A stretch of DNA of 64,000 nt from Buttiauxella gaviniae ATCC 51604 (GTDB taxonomy: Bacteria > Pseudomonadota > Gammaproteobacteria > Enterobacterales > Enterobacteriaceae): assembly GCF_001654835.1 (NCBI RefSeq), contig NZ_LXEP01000031.1, forward strand, positions 248,001-312,000. Reading direction: 5' to 3'. Position 1 is the first letter of the stretch; every line of letters starts with the position of its first letter. Under the pieces are notes generated by a model. That model searched no databases, was not told where the DNA came from, and worked only from the letters and a program-made list of their open reading frames with translations. Positions 19,171 through 27,951 of the stretch are shown piece after piece. Made by a program: the position numbers and the translations under genes.

Positions 19171-20469
19171 TTACTCGGCAACCACCGAGCTACCTACGCC
19201 ACGGTTGTTGAACTCCCATAGACGGTTAGCATTCGCATCATTCAAATCGCGTTGGATTTCGCCTTTCTCGCCTTTAGTACCGATATTGCCAGCGAATGGA
19301 CGCTTAGAACCAGCGGCATCGCCCCAAGGTTTTGCACTGTTAAAACCTTCATTAATCACGCTGTCACGGATAACAACCTGACCGTTAGAGGTCTGGCCTG
19401 CGGTATAACCATTTTCACTTGCTTCAACATCCCAGGCGCGGCCCAGTTGTGCGACGTTATCGCCTGCTGCAGTGAAGCGGCTATTGATCGCCAGGAAACC
19501 GTAATAAATATTCGGCAGTGTAGCTGGCGCAAACACGGTCCCTTCTTTTGTACGGCTGTTAACCAGACGGAAGTCGGTATTTTCGAACACCACAGCACCA
19601 CGACCTGCAACCACATCCACATCACCTTCAATGTAGCTGTTAGTCACTAATGTGCGTGTCTGGCGGTCATTTAACAGGCGGTTTTGCACATCGCTGTTAG
19701 TGACGAAGAAGGTATTCTGGCGGCCCAACAGGTGAACATTGTTCAACTGTACTTTATCGCCATCAGTACGCAGTGCTACAGCCTGATGATTACCGGCATC
19801 TACGCTGTCACCCAGAGTGTTAGCGATAGTCAGGTTTTGCATCTGCAAGCCGCTGTTCTGAGACCAGACAGCAGCAGAACACATAATACCTACGGTGGCA
19901 TTACGCTTGTTCTGGCAGCTATCAAACATGTACCAGGCAGGTTTACCCGGCATATATTTACCACCTGGGTTAACTGCACGACGCCAGGTATTCGCATCGA
20001 TTTCAGAATCCAGTGGCATAGTGATTTTCACATCACTTGCATTATCGGTGGTGCCGTACAGCGTTACGCTGCCAGAAGCGGCCGGAATATAAACTGTGCC
20101 AACATACTCACCTGGCTGAATAGCGATGTATTGACGGGTGTTGCTATGTTTCATGATGGCTGCATCAACGGCAGCCTGGACAGATGTATGGGTCACACCT
20201 TCGCCACCGGCTGCACCAACAACAAAGTCAGGCTGCTGCGGAATACGAATGGATGACGGAGTCCAGGGGGTTTCATTTTTATTTTTAGATGAGAAGTAAC
20301 GTGCCTGAACAAAGTTCTGGGCTTCATCGGACGATAAAACTGGACGAGATTGGGTGCCTGGTGCCACTTGCGTGGACGGTTTATCTTCTGGCGGTGTAGA
20401 GCTACAAGCCGATAGCGCCACAGCAAAAGCGAGCACAGCTGCCCGACGAGAAACAGAGAAGGTGTTCAA
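19171..20469 (-). CDS. ybhC: Pectinesterase-like outer-membrane lipoprotein YbhC
   Basis: Member of the carbohydrate esterase family 8 (pectin methylesterase-like) fold. E. coli YbhC is an outer-membrane lipoprotein with acyl-CoA thioesterase activity reported and no clear pectin role. I place the start at a TTG (20469): AAGGAG lies six bases upstream and the product then begins (M)NTFSVSRR, aligning with the E. coli start; the longer frame would put the ribosome site inside the coding region. Signal peptide and lipobox ALSAC, then a right-handed beta-helix with TRTLVTNSYIEGDVDVVAGRGA. The acidic residues of that motif correspond to pectinesterase active-site positions. Product 432 aa. Confidence 0.92.
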   Translation of the reverse strand: MNTFSVSRRAAVLAFAVALSACSSTPPEDKPSTQVAPGTQSRPVLSSDEAQNFVQARYFSSKNKNETPWTPSSIRIPQQPDFVVGAAGGEGVTHTSVQAAVDAAIMKHSNTRQYIAIQPGEYVGTVYIPAASGSVTLYGTTDNASDVKITMPLDSEIDANTWRRAVNPGGKYMPGKPAWYMFDSCQNKRNATVGIMCSAAVWSQNSGLQMQNLTIANTLGDSVDAGNHQAVALRTDGDKVQLNNVHLLGRQNTFFVTNSDVQNRLLNDRQTRTLVTNSYIEGDVDVVAGRGAVVFENTDFRLVNSRTKEGTVFAPATLPNIYYGFLAINSRFTAAGDNVAQLGRAWDVEASENGYTAGQTSNGQVVIRDSVINEGFNSAKPWGDAAGSKRPFAGNIGTKGEKGEIQRDLNDANANRLWEFNNRGVGSSVVAE

Positions 20470-20569
20470 GGGTTGCTCCTTGCAGTGCAAATTTAAAAGG
20501 GGATCTTAAAGCCTGCTTTTTTATACTAAGTTGGGGGAAACTGGAAGCCGATTGTGCAAATCGGCTTCA

Positions 20570-20695
20570 TATACCCGTCATTCTTCGAGTTGCAGGGTTG
20601 TTGGCTACGCTCAATGGCCCGAATCACTTACTCAAGTAAGCTCATCGGGACTCTTTCTCTTGCCGTCTACCTGCAACTCGAATTATTTGGGTATA
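20570..20695. repeat. ERIC element between ybhC and ybhB
   Basis: A 126-bp imperfect palindrome bounded by TATACCCGTC and TTGGGTATA. The inner arms are GAGTTGCAG/CTGCAACTC and the core resembles the ERIC landmarks (CACTTACT..AGTAAGCTC). It sits in the otherwise empty gap upstream of ybhC. A separate perfect hairpin, GAAGCCGAT/ATCGGCTTC, directly precedes it at 20544-20568. Confidence 0.9.
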
Positions 20696-20706
20696 AAAAG
20701 ATAGGG

Positions 20707-21183
20707 TTAATTAAACTTCGCGGTGATTGAAGCGCTGCCTAATGAATGGAAATGGACGTTGTAGCCCACCATTGCCCCGGATGCATTTTCCGTCACCTCT
20801 AGCTTTTCAACATCAAGCGCGTGAACTGTGAAAATATAGCGGTGTACTTCACCCTTCGGTGGTGCTGCACCACCATAACCCGGTTTACCAAAGTCGGTGA
20901 GTGTCTCCACAGCAGGTTCTGGCAGTTCAGACAGGCCTGAACCTGCACCTTGCGGCAGAACGCGTGTATCGGCTGGCAAATTGATTACCACCCAATGCCA
21001 CCAACCTGAACCAGTTGGTGCGTCAGGATCGTAGCAGGTCACGACAAAGCTTTTGGTTCCCGTAGGAACATCATCCCACGCTAAGTGAGGCGAAATATTA
21101 TTGCCATCGTAACCCATTCCATTAAGTACCTGACGCCATGGGAGTTTATCCCCATCGTTGAAATCCTGACTGACCAGTTTCAT
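20707..21183 (-). CDS. ybhB: PEBP/Raf-kinase-inhibitor-like protein YbhB
   Basis: Small cytoplasmic protein of the phosphatidylethanolamine-binding (PEBP) family, of unknown role in bacteria. The 158 aa match E. coli YbhB in length and contain the family's anion-binding-pocket segments SPHLAWDDVPTGTKSFVVTCYDPDAPTGSGWWHWVVINLP and GYGGAAPPKGEVHRYIFTVHAL in overlapping pieces. The start MKLVSQDFNDGDKLPW lies after TGAGGAGTTGAG-like sequence. In E. coli it is next to bioA; here a DJ-1/PfpI gene lies between them, 15 bases upstream and on the same strand. Confidence 0.93.
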   Translation of the reverse strand: MKLVSQDFNDGDKLPWRQVLNGMGYDGNNISPHLAWDDVPTGTKSFVVTCYDPDAPTGSGWWHWVVINLPADTRVLPQGAGSGLSELPEPAVETLTDFGKPGYGGAAPPKGEVHRYIFTVHALDVEKLEVTENASGAMVGYNVHFHSLGSASITAKFN

Positions 21184-21198
21184 CTCAACTCCTCGCGT

Positions 21199-21879
21199 TT
21201 AGATATTCAGTAACTTCAGCAACTCTTCGGCCGCAATCGCAGAAGATGCCGGGTTTTGCCCGGTAACTAAGTGCCCGTCGACTACAGCATACTCGCCCCA
21301 GTCATCGGTGCGCTCATATAAGCCACCTGCTTTCTTCAGTTCATCTTCTACCAGGAAGGGCACCACTGAGGTTAAACCTACACCTTCTTCTTCGCTATTG
21401 GTAAAGCCGGTGACCCGTTTGCCTTTGACCAACGGTGAGCCGTCGGGTTTTGTTACTTTGCGCAAAACCCCAGGGGCATGGCACACCGCAGCAACGGGTT
21501 TGCCAGCGGCCCAAAATTGCTCAATCAGTTTGATGGAATGGCCATCTTCTGCGAGATCCCACAACGGGCCGTGGCCGCCAGGATAAAACACCGCGTCAAA
21601 ATCATCTGCATGGATGTTTTCAAGCTTTTCGGTGTTGGCTAACAGTTTTTGTGCGGCGGTGTCGCTGCGAAAACGGCGCGTGTCGTCGGTTTGCGCATCC
21701 GGTTCATCGCTTTTGGGATCAAGCGGCGGTTGCCCACCTTTTGGTGAAGCAAGGGTGATTTTCAACCCGGCATCGTGAAAGACATAATACGGCGCGGCAA
21801 ACTCCTCAAGCCAAAAGCCTGTGGGTTTACCGGTGTTGCCGAGCTGATTGTGCGAGGTTAAAACCATGAGGATTTTCAT
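21199..21879 (-). CDS. DJ-1/PfpI class-I amidotransferase-like protein
   Basis: Member of the ThiJ/DJ-1/PfpI superfamily of the large HchA-like kind; relatives include glyoxalase III, deglycase-like and chaperone proteins. The ATG at 21879 has GGGAGATTCAG before it and gives 226 aa; the open frame runs 35 codons further upstream without a ribosome site. Family marks: GFWLEEFAAPYYVF (Glu of the active site), DAVFYPGGHGPLWDL and the nucleophile elbow AAVCHAPGVL with the reactive Cys. It ends GQNPASSAIAAEELLKLL. The gene is absent from this position in E. coli and is probably co-transcribed with ybhB downstream. The exact substrate cannot be assigned. Confidence 0.85.
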   Translation of the reverse strand: MKILMVLTSHNQLGNTGKPTGFWLEEFAAPYYVFHDAGLKITLASPKGGQPPLDPKSDEPDAQTDDTRRFRSDTAAQKLLANTEKLENIHADDFDAVFYPGGHGPLWDLAEDGHSIKLIEQFWAAGKPVAAVCHAPGVLRKVTKPDGSPLVKGKRVTGFTNSEEEGVGLTSVVPFLVEDELKKAGGLYERTDDWGEYAVVDGHLVTGQNPASSAIAAEELLKLLNI

Positions 21880-21949
21880 CTGAATCTCCCTGTTTGGGAC
21901 GTGAAAAGATCCTCGAAGTGTAGTGCATACCCGTAAGGCTTGCTGGCTC

Positions 21950-23239
21950 TCAGCTTCTGAAAAATGCCGGATTTTGTACCGCAAGCGTTACGGCTTGGAT
22001 CAATTTATCCAGTTGCTCAGGGTTGATAACGTACGGCGGCATCAGGTAAATCAGCCTGCCGAACGGGCGAATCCAGACACCTTGTTCAACAAAGAATGCC
22101 TGAAGGGCCGCCATATCTACCGGATGAAGAGTTTCTACCACGCCAATGGCGCCAAGCACGCGAACATCTGCCACCAGTTCACAGTCGCGTAAAGGTTTCA
22201 GCCCTTCCAGCAACTGCTCTTCAAGCGCTTTGACCTGCTGCTGCCAGTGGCCATCTTCGAGTAACGCAAGGCTTTCGGTCGCAACAGCACAGGCCAGTGG
22301 GTTGCCCATAAACGTTGGGCCATGCATAAAGCATCCGGCCTCACCGTCGCTAATGGTTTCTGCGACCAGGCGGGTAGTGATAGTTGCAGAAAGTGTCATT
22401 GTGCCGCCCGTCAGCGCTTTGCCGAGGCACATAATATCCGGTGAAATTCCCGCGTGTTCACAGGCAAACAGCTTGCCTGTACGGCCAAAGCCGGTCGCAA
22501 TCTCATCGGCAATCAGCAAAATGCCTTCGCGATCGCACATGCGGCGAATACGCTTTAGCCATTCCGGGTGATAGAACCGCATACCGCCAGCCCCCTGAAC
22601 AATAGGCTCAAGGATCACTGCTGCAATTTCCTGGCGATGAGCGGCCATTAAACGTGCAAATGGCACGATGTCCATCTCATCCCATTCATCGTCAAAACGG
22701 CAATTTGGCGCGGGAGCAAACAGGTGCTCAGGCAGGTAACCTTGCCAAAGGCTGTGCATCGAATTATCCGGATCGCACACCGACATGGCACCAAAAGTAT
22801 CGCCGTGATAACCGTTGCGGAAAGTGAGGAAACGCTGACGAGGTTCGCCTTTGGCGTGCCAGTACTGCAATGCCATCTTCATTGCGACTTCTACGGCGAC
22901 AGAACCGGAGTCTGCAAGAAATACGCATTCGAGGTTTTCCGGCGTCATGGCGATCAGTTTACGACACAGTGCCACTGCGGGTGGGTGCGTGATCCCGCCA
23001 AACATGACGTGCGACATCTGGTCAATCTGGTCTTTCATTGCCTGATTTAAGCGCGGGTGATTGTAGCCATGAATTGCCGCCCACCAGGACGACATCCCGT
23101 CAACAAGGGCTTTACCATCAGCAAGTTGTAGTTCGCAGCCTGTTGCCGCCACAACCGGATAAACCGGTAACGGTTTAGTCATGGAGGTGTAAGGGTGCCA
23201 GATATGTTGTTGGTCGAACGCTAAATCAGCAGGGGTCAT
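21950..23239 (-). CDS. bioA: BioA: DAPA aminotransferase (biotin synthesis)
   Basis: Pyridoxal-phosphate enzyme that converts 7-keto-8-aminopelargonate to 7,8-diaminopelargonate, using S-adenosylmethionine as amino donor. At 429 aa it has the E. coli length. Visible motifs: HIWHPYTSM near the start, [63 protein letters not shown] with the PLP-binding lysine (about K274), and [15 protein letters not shown]. It is transcribed divergently from bioBFCD across a shared BirA operator, so both arms should be shut off when biotin is plentiful. Confidence 0.97.
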   Translation of the reverse strand: MTPADLAFDQQHIWHPYTSMTKPLPVYPVVAATGCELQLADGKALVDGMSSWWAAIHGYNHPRLNQAMKDQIDQMSHVMFGGITHPPAVALCRKLIAMTPENLECVFLADSGSVAVEVAMKMALQYWHAKGEPRQRFLTFRNGYHGDTFGAMSVCDPDNSMHSLWQGYLPEHLFAPAPNCRFDDEWDEMDIVPFARLMAAHRQEIAAVILEPIVQGAGGMRFYHPEWLKRIRRMCDREGILLIADEIATGFGRTGKLFACEHAGISPDIMCLGKALTGGTMTLSATITTRLVAETISDGEAGCFMHGPTFMGNPLACAVATESLALLEDGHWQQQVKALEEQLLEGLKPLRDCELVADVRVLGAIGVVETLHPVDMAALQAFFVEQGVWIRPFGRLIYLMPPYVINPEQLDKLIQAVTLAVQNPAFFRS

Positions 23240-23245
23240 AGGGTG

Positions 23246-23283
23246 ACTTGTAAACCATTTGAAAAAGATTTAGGTTTACAAGT
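23246..23283. promoter_or_regulatory. BirA (biotin repressor) operator
   Basis: Inverted repeat TTGTAAACC (23248-23256) and GGTTTACAA (23273-23281) separated by 16 bases. The arms and spacing equal those of the E. coli bio operator. It lies between divergent bioA and bioB and overlaps both promoters, as known for E. coli. Confidence 0.96.
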
Positions 23284-23328
23284 ATAACGTCAATCAATGG
23301 CTAACAACACCCTTTTTGGAGACGCCCC

Positions 23329-24369
23329 ATGGCTCACCACGCACGCTGGTCAATGTCGCAGGTCACTGCTTTATTTGAAAAACCTTTCCTCGAACTGATG
23401 TTTGAAGCACAAACGGTGCATCGTCAGCACTTCGATCCCCGCCACGTTCAGGTCAGTACGCTGCTGTCGATTAAAACTGGCGCATGCCCAGAAGACTGCA
23501 AATATTGCCCGCAAAGTGCGCGATACAAAACCGGGCTGGCTTCCGAGCGCTTGATGGAAGTTGAGCAAGTGTTGGACTCCGCACGTAAAGCGTTAAATGC
23601 GGGTTCTACTCGTTTCTGCATGGGCGCTGCCTGGAAAAACCCTAACGATCGCGATATGCCGTACCTTGAACAAATGGTGCAGGGCGTGCGCGAGATGGGG
23701 CTTGAAACCTGTATGACGCTCGGCACATTAACCGATACGCAGGCACATCGCCTGGCGGCAGCAGGGCTTGATTACTACAACCATAATCTCGACACCTCGC
23801 CAGAATTCTACGGCAATATCATCACTACGCGTACTTATCAGGAACGTCTTGATACGCTCGATAAAGTGCGTGATGCCGGGATTAAAGTCTGCTCGGGCGG
23901 AATTGTCGGTTTGGGTGAAACGGTAACCGATCGTGCCGGGTTGCTGCTGCAATTAGCCAATTTGCCAACGCCACCAGAAAGCGTGCCAATCAACATGCTG
24001 GTGAAAGTCAAAGGTACCCCGATGGCAGATAACGAGGACGTCGATGCATTTGATTTTATTCGCACTATTGCTGTCGCGCGTATCATGATGCCGACCTCTT
24101 TCGTACGGCTTTCTGCCGGGCGTGAACAGATGAGCGAGCAGACTCAAGCCATGTGCTTTATGGCTGGTGCAAACTCGATTTTCTATGGCTGCAAATTACT
24201 GACTACGCCAAACCCGGAAGAAGACAAAGACCTGCAATTGTTCCGCAAGCTTGGGCTTAATCCGCAGCAAACAACCACTCATGCAGGCGACAACGAGCAG
24301 CAACAACAACTAACCGATCAATTGCTCAACGCGGATACGGAGAATTACTACAACGCGGCGGCTGTATGA
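23329..24369 (+). CDS. bioB: Biotin synthase BioB
   Basis: Radical-SAM enzyme that inserts sulfur into dethiobiotin to make biotin. The 346 aa equal the E. coli length. The radical-SAM cluster motif CPEDCKYC (C53, C57, C60) binds the [4Fe-4S] cluster. Cysteines and Arg ligating the [2Fe-2S] sulfur-donor cluster lie in [32 protein letters not shown] and [13 protein letters not shown]. The start is the ATG at 23329 after TTTTTGGAGACGCCCC. First gene of bioBFCD; its stop overlaps the bioF start (ATGA). Confidence 0.98.
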   Translation: MAHHARWSMSQVTALFEKPFLELMFEAQTVHRQHFDPRHVQVSTLLSIKTGACPEDCKYCPQSARYKTGLASERLMEVEQVLDSARKALNAGSTRFCMGAAWKNPNDRDMPYLEQMVQGVREMGLETCMTLGTLTDTQAHRLAAAGLDYYNHNLDTSPEFYGNIITTRTYQERLDTLDKVRDAGIKVCSGGIVGLGETVTDRAGLLLQLANLPTPPESVPINMLVKVKGTPMADNEDVDAFDFIRTIAVARIMMPTSFVRLSAGREQMSEQTQAMCFMAGANSIFYGCKLLTTPNPEEDKDLQLFRKLGLNPQQTTTHAGDNEQQQQLTDQLLNADTENYYNAAAV

Positions 24370-25517
24370 CCTGGCAGCAACGCATTGATAGCGCGCTTGC
24401 CAGGCGGCGGGAAAACAACAGTTTTCGCACCAGGCAGGCCAACCAACAAGGTAGCGGGCGCTACCTTGTTCAAAACGATATCCGTTATCTAAATTTTTCC
24501 AGTAACGATTATCTGGGAATCAGTCACCATGCTGAAGTGGTTAATGCCTGGCAGCAGGGTGCTGAGATTTACGGTATTGGGAGTGGTGGTTCCGGGCATG
24601 TCACCGGGTATCACGAAGCCCATCAGCGATTTGAACAGCAGTTAGCTGACTGGCTGGGTTATCCGCGCGCATTACTGTTTATTTCAGGTTTCGCGGCTAA
24701 CCAGGCGCTTATCGCGGCACTGACTGAAAAATCAGACCGGATTGTTGCCGATAAACTTAGCCATGCTTCACTTCTGGAAGCCGCAATGCACAGTCCAGCG
24801 CAGTTACGGCGTTTTGCCCATAACGATATCGCATCGTTGCAAACGCTGTTGGCCTCGCAAACTGACGGTCAACAACTGGTTATTACCGAAGGAATTTTCA
24901 GCATGGACGGAGATGCCGCTCCGTTGGCTGGAATTGCGCAGGCTACCCGGGAAGCACAGGGCTTGTTGATGGTTGACGATGCCCATGGTATTGGCGTGAT
25001 AGGTGAGGAAGGGCGCGGTAGCTGCTACCAGCAACACGTCAAACCAGACTTGCTGGTCGTAACGTTCGGCAAGGCATTTGGTGCAAGTGGGGCCGCAGTT
25101 CTGTGTAGTGAATCGATGGCTGATTATCTGCTGCAATCCGCCCGGCATCTTATTTACAGCACCTCTATGCCACCTGCACAGGCGTGTGCGTTATCGGCAG
25201 CATTGAATGTTATCCGCCGTGAGGATTCCCTGCGTGCTCAATTACACGCCAATATTGCCCATTTCCGTGCGGGAGCCGCACAACTACCGCTGCAATTAAT
25301 GGCCTCACAAACTGCCATCCAGCCATTGATCGTGGGGGAAAATCAGCCTGCGGTGAACCTTGCCACTACCTTACGCGAACGCGGATTCTGGCTAACAGCC
25401 ATTCGTCCACCAACCGTGCCACCTGGTACGGCGCGGTTGCGTGTGACGCTTACTGCAAGCCACACCAGCGAAGACATCAACAAGCTTTTGGAGGCGCTGT
25501 ATGACGCGACTCGTTGA
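24366..25517 (+). CDS. bioF: BioF: 8-amino-7-oxononanoate synthase
   Basis: PLP-dependent alpha-oxoamine synthase condensing pimeloyl-ACP with L-alanine, the first step of biotin ring assembly. The 383 aa (384 in E. coli) contain [59 protein letters not shown] and the PLP lysine in [14 protein letters not shown]. The start overlaps the bioB stop by four bases, and the 3' end overlaps bioC by 17 bases. Confidence 0.97.
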   Translation: MTWQQRIDSALARRRENNSFRTRQANQQGSGRYLVQNDIRYLNFSSNDYLGISHHAEVVNAWQQGAEIYGIGSGGSGHVTGYHEAHQRFEQQLADWLGYPRALLFISGFAANQALIAALTEKSDRIVADKLSHASLLEAAMHSPAQLRRFAHNDIASLQTLLASQTDGQQLVITEGIFSMDGDAAPLAGIAQATREAQGLLMVDDAHGIGVIGEEGRGSCYQQHVKPDLLVVTFGKAFGASGAAVLCSESMADYLLQSARHLIYSTSMPPAQACALSAALNVIRREDSLRAQLHANIAHFRAGAAQLPLQLMASQTAIQPLIVGENQPAVNLATTLRERGFWLTAIRPPTVPPGTARLRVTLTASHTSEDINKLLEALYDATR

Positions 25518-26259
25518 TAAAGCGGCTATTGCCGCAGCATTTGGCCGCGCGGCAAGCACCTACGACAGCCACGCCGAATTGCAACGCACCAGCGGAGACT
25601 TGCTGCTGGGAATGCTTGAAGGCCGTCAAATCAGCAACGTGTTGGATGCTGGATGCGGTACGGGTTGGTATAGCCGCGCCTGGCGTGAAAAAGGCTGCCA
25701 TGTTACGGCGCTGGATCTCTCCCCCGCGATGCTGAACCATGCTGCACTTCAAGGTTCAGCTGATAACTATCTCGAAGGCGATATTGAAGCCATCAACCTT
25801 GCCGACCAGCAGGTGGATCTTGCATGGAGTAACCTCGCGGTGCAGTGGTGCAATGATTTGCGCAGTGGTTTAAGTGAGCTTTACCGTGTCACTCGCTCGG
25901 GCGGTTGCCTGGCATTTACTACGCTTGCGGCAAATTCACTTTGCGAACTGCATACCGCCTGGCAGGTGATAGATGAACGGTCTCATGCCAACCGATTTAT
26001 GACATTTGAGCAGATTCAGGATGCGTGCGAAGGGTGGCGCTACAGTCTAGAAATTCATGAAATCAGCCAGTCTTACGATAGCGTATTGAGTGCCATGCAA
26101 TCGCTAAAAGGTATTGGTGCGACACATCTTCATGATGGACGTAAAGCATCGCTGATGACCCGCCAACAATTACAAAAATTAAGTCTCGCCTGGCCACAGA
26201 AACAGGGTCAATTCCCTCTGACCTGGCAACTCGTTTGTGGAGTGATTGAACGTGATTAA
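25501..26259 (+). CDS. bioC: BioC: malonyl-ACP O-methyltransferase
   Basis: SAM-dependent methyltransferase that methylates the free carboxyl of malonyl-ACP, disguising it so the fatty-acid machinery can build pimeloyl-ACP methyl ester. The 252 aa (251 in E. coli) start [22 protein letters not shown] inside the end of bioF, with GGAGGCGCTGT before the ATG. SAM-binding motif I is [15 protein letters not shown]; motif II is [13 protein letters not shown]. Length and the AAFGRAA start region agree with family members. Its partner esterase BioH is not in the window, as in E. coli. Confidence 0.96.
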   Translation: MTRLVDKAAIAAAFGRAASTYDSHAELQRTSGDLLLGMLEGRQISNVLDAGCGTGWYSRAWREKGCHVTALDLSPAMLNHAALQGSADNYLEGDIEAINLADQQVDLAWSNLAVQWCNDLRSGLSELYRVTRSGGCLAFTTLAANSLCELHTAWQVIDERSHANRFMTFEQIQDACEGWRYSLEIHEISQSYDSVLSAMQSLKGIGATHLHDGRKASLMTRQQLQKLSLAWPQKQGQFPLTWQLVCGVIERD

Positions 26260-26935
26260 AAAATGGTTTGTAACCGGAACGGATACGGAAGTGGGTAAAA
26301 CTATTGCCAGCTGTGCTTTGCTTCAGGCCGCAGGAGATGCGGGTTACCGTACTGCAGGATATAAGCCGGTGGCCTCTGGTAGTGAAATGACTGCTCAGGG
26401 TATTCGTAACGGTGATGCGCTTGCCCTACAGCGCAACAGTAACGTCAAATTAAGCTATGCACAGGTCAACCCGTTTGCGTTTTTGGAGCCAACATCGCCG
26501 CATATTGTTAGTGCGGAAGCATTGCAGCCCATCGAATTTTCGCAGATGTCAGCAGGCCTTGAAGCGCTTGCTTCTCAGGTCGACTGGTTACAGGTTGAAG
26601 GGGCGGGAGGTTGGTTTACACCACTTTCAGCAACAACAACTTTTGCAGATTGGGCAATACAAGAGCAGTTGCCTGTAATTTTGGTCGTGGGGGTAAAACT
26701 CGGCTGTATCAACCATGCCATGTTAACTGCGCATGCAGTGCAAAATGCGGGTCTGCGCCTGGCGGGCTGGATTGCTAATGATGTTCAACCTACCGGGAAG
26801 CGCCATGCTGAGTATCTCGCAACGTTACGTGATGTTTTAAAAGCCCCCATGTTAGGTGAAATCCCGTTCTATCCGCATATAGACGATGAAACCTCGCTCG
26901 GTCGTCACCTGGATATCTCCCTTCTTTCACAGTAA
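26252..26935 (+). CDS. bioD: BioD: dethiobiotin synthetase
   Basis: ATP-dependent enzyme closing the ureido ring of dethiobiotin from 7,8-diaminopelargonate and CO2. I choose the GTG at 26252 as start: it gives (M)[16 protein letters not shown], aligned with E. coli, and GGAG lies about nine bases upstream. A TTG two codons earlier is the alternative. The start lies inside the bioC stop region (8-base overlap). The P-loop is GTDTEVGKT, the substrate lysine is in GYKPVASG and the effector loop is VEGAGGWFTPLS. 227 aa. A weak hairpin (AACGCCCG..CGGGCG near 26962) follows. Confidence 0.95.
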   Translation: MIKKWFVTGTDTEVGKTIASCALLQAAGDAGYRTAGYKPVASGSEMTAQGIRNGDALALQRNSNVKLSYAQVNPFAFLEPTSPHIVSAEALQPIEFSQMSAGLEALASQVDWLQVEGAGGWFTPLSATTTFADWAIQEQLPVILVVGVKLGCINHAMLTAHAVQNAGLRLAGWIANDVQPTGKRHAEYLATLRDVLKAPMLGEIPFYPHIDDETSLGRHLDISLLSQ

Positions 26936-27062
26936 TTCGCAAATCCACAGCTCATTTTTGTAACGCCCGATAAATCTTGCGGGCGCTCTTCCAGATACCG
27001 CTAATTTTCAAATCTTCTCCTTGAAGAAAAATACCTCGCAGGTAAATTGTTTCTCAATTTAA

Positions 27063-27080
27063 AGTTGTCACATGACAACT
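27063..27080. promoter_or_regulatory. Inverted repeat before a toxin-antitoxin-like module
   Basis: AGTTGTCA and TGACAACT, a perfect 8-bp inverted repeat separated by two bases, 27 bases upstream of the first ATG of the module. The position is right for an operator bound by the HTH protein encoded as the second gene. Autoregulation is inference. Confidence 0.55.
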
Positions 27081-27107
27081 TATTTGCGAATATGGACAGG
27101 AGGTTTT

Positions 27108-27371
27108 ATGAAGCGGCGTATACACCCCAATAAGGACATTGAAGCAGCATTAAGTTATGCCGAATGTCAGGGCTGGCAAGTGCGGCCCGGTGGGGCACAT
27201 TGTTGGGGGAAAATGTATTGTCCGTGGAACGACAAAGCCTGCCGCTGCGGTGAGTTTTGCATTAGCTGCATCTGGAGCACACCGCACAGTGCTTATAACC
27301 ATGCAAGGCAGATACGTCGTGTCGTCGATAACTGTAGCCAGCAAGGCTCGCCACCTGCCATCAGACATTAA
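27108..27371 (+). CDS. Small Cys-rich HicA-like protein, candidate toxin
   Basis: 87-aa basic protein with no name I can give. The ATG at 27108 is preceded by GGACAGGAGGTTTT, a strong ribosome site; the frame extends 12 codons further up without one. Residues 10-34 (alpha helix, then GWQVRPGGAHCWG) resemble the core of HicA mRNA interferases, where a helix, the GW strand and an active-site His follow each other; H31 would be that His. Unlike plain HicA, it carries a Cys cluster (C32, C38, C45, C47, C51, C54) that could bind a metal. The next gene starts 17 bases downstream and encodes an HTH protein. Toxin function is inferred from size, order and fold likeness only. Confidence 0.6.
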   Translation: MKRRIHPNKDIEAALSYAECQGWQVRPGGAHCWGKMYCPWNDKACRCGEFCISCIWSTPHSAYNHARQIRRVVDNCSQQGSPPAIRH

Positions 27372-27388
27372 TTTTCAAGGAGCAGAAT

Positions 27389-27907
27389 ATGTCAGAATTT
27401 AGCTTCACGTTGATTTTCACCCTGCCAGAAAATGGCCAGAATCCGGAACAATGGATTGAAGCTTTGGGTGCGCAAGGTTGCGATGACGCGCTGGTTGGTG
27501 TGGGTGTCACAGGGCGAATTGCACTGAATTTCATCCGCGAAGCATCGGATGCAAAACTAGCCGTTGTTTCAGCGATTCAGGATGTAAAACGCATTATTCC
27601 AGGTACTGCGTTGGTCGAAGTGATGCCAGATCTGGTTGGGTTAACAGATATTGCTGAGTTGCTGGGGTTTTCACGGCAGTATATTCGCAAAGTGATGGTA
27701 AGCCGCGAGGCTTTTCCGCAACCAGTACATGACGGTAAAACCGCTATCTGGCATTTGGAACCGGTGCTGCGTTGGATGCGTGAAACAGGAGTTTCAAAAG
27801 TACCTTTGCCACTGGTGGAGTTATCTGCTGTAACCCGGCAATGCAACTTACAACGGGAGCTCGCCAGTCTTGATAGAAATATGCAGAAGCAACTTGGTAA
27901 GTTGTGA
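27389..27907 (+). CDS. HTH DNA-binding protein, candidate antitoxin
   Basis: 172-aa protein. Residues 1-80 form an alpha/beta domain that I do not recognise (FTLIFTLPENGQNPEQWI, then a conserved-looking GCDDALVGVGVTGRIALNF). Residues 82-135 are an AlpA/MerR-like helix-turn-helix with the pattern LTDIAELLGFSRQYIRKVM and a wing ending in IWHLEPVLRWM. A charged C-terminal helix follows. The ATG at 27389 has CAAGGAGCAGAAT before it. It follows the Cys-rich protein gene closely, as an antitoxin or autorepressor would. It might bind the inverted repeat at 27063. The function is not established. Confidence 0.6.
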   Translation: MSEFSFTLIFTLPENGQNPEQWIEALGAQGCDDALVGVGVTGRIALNFIREASDAKLAVVSAIQDVKRIIPGTALVEVMPDLVGLTDIAELLGFSRQYIRKVMVSREAFPQPVHDGKTAIWHLEPVLRWMRETGVSKVPLPLVELSAVTRQCNLQRELASLDRNMQKQLGKL

Positions 27908-27951
27908 CGGCAGAACCTGAGAGGCTGTTCATGCCGTCGTTCGGCGCACCA

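Noticed and set aside
19684..20256. 190-codon frame antisense to ybhC
   Set aside because: Complement of a conserved beta-helix protein; no start signals.
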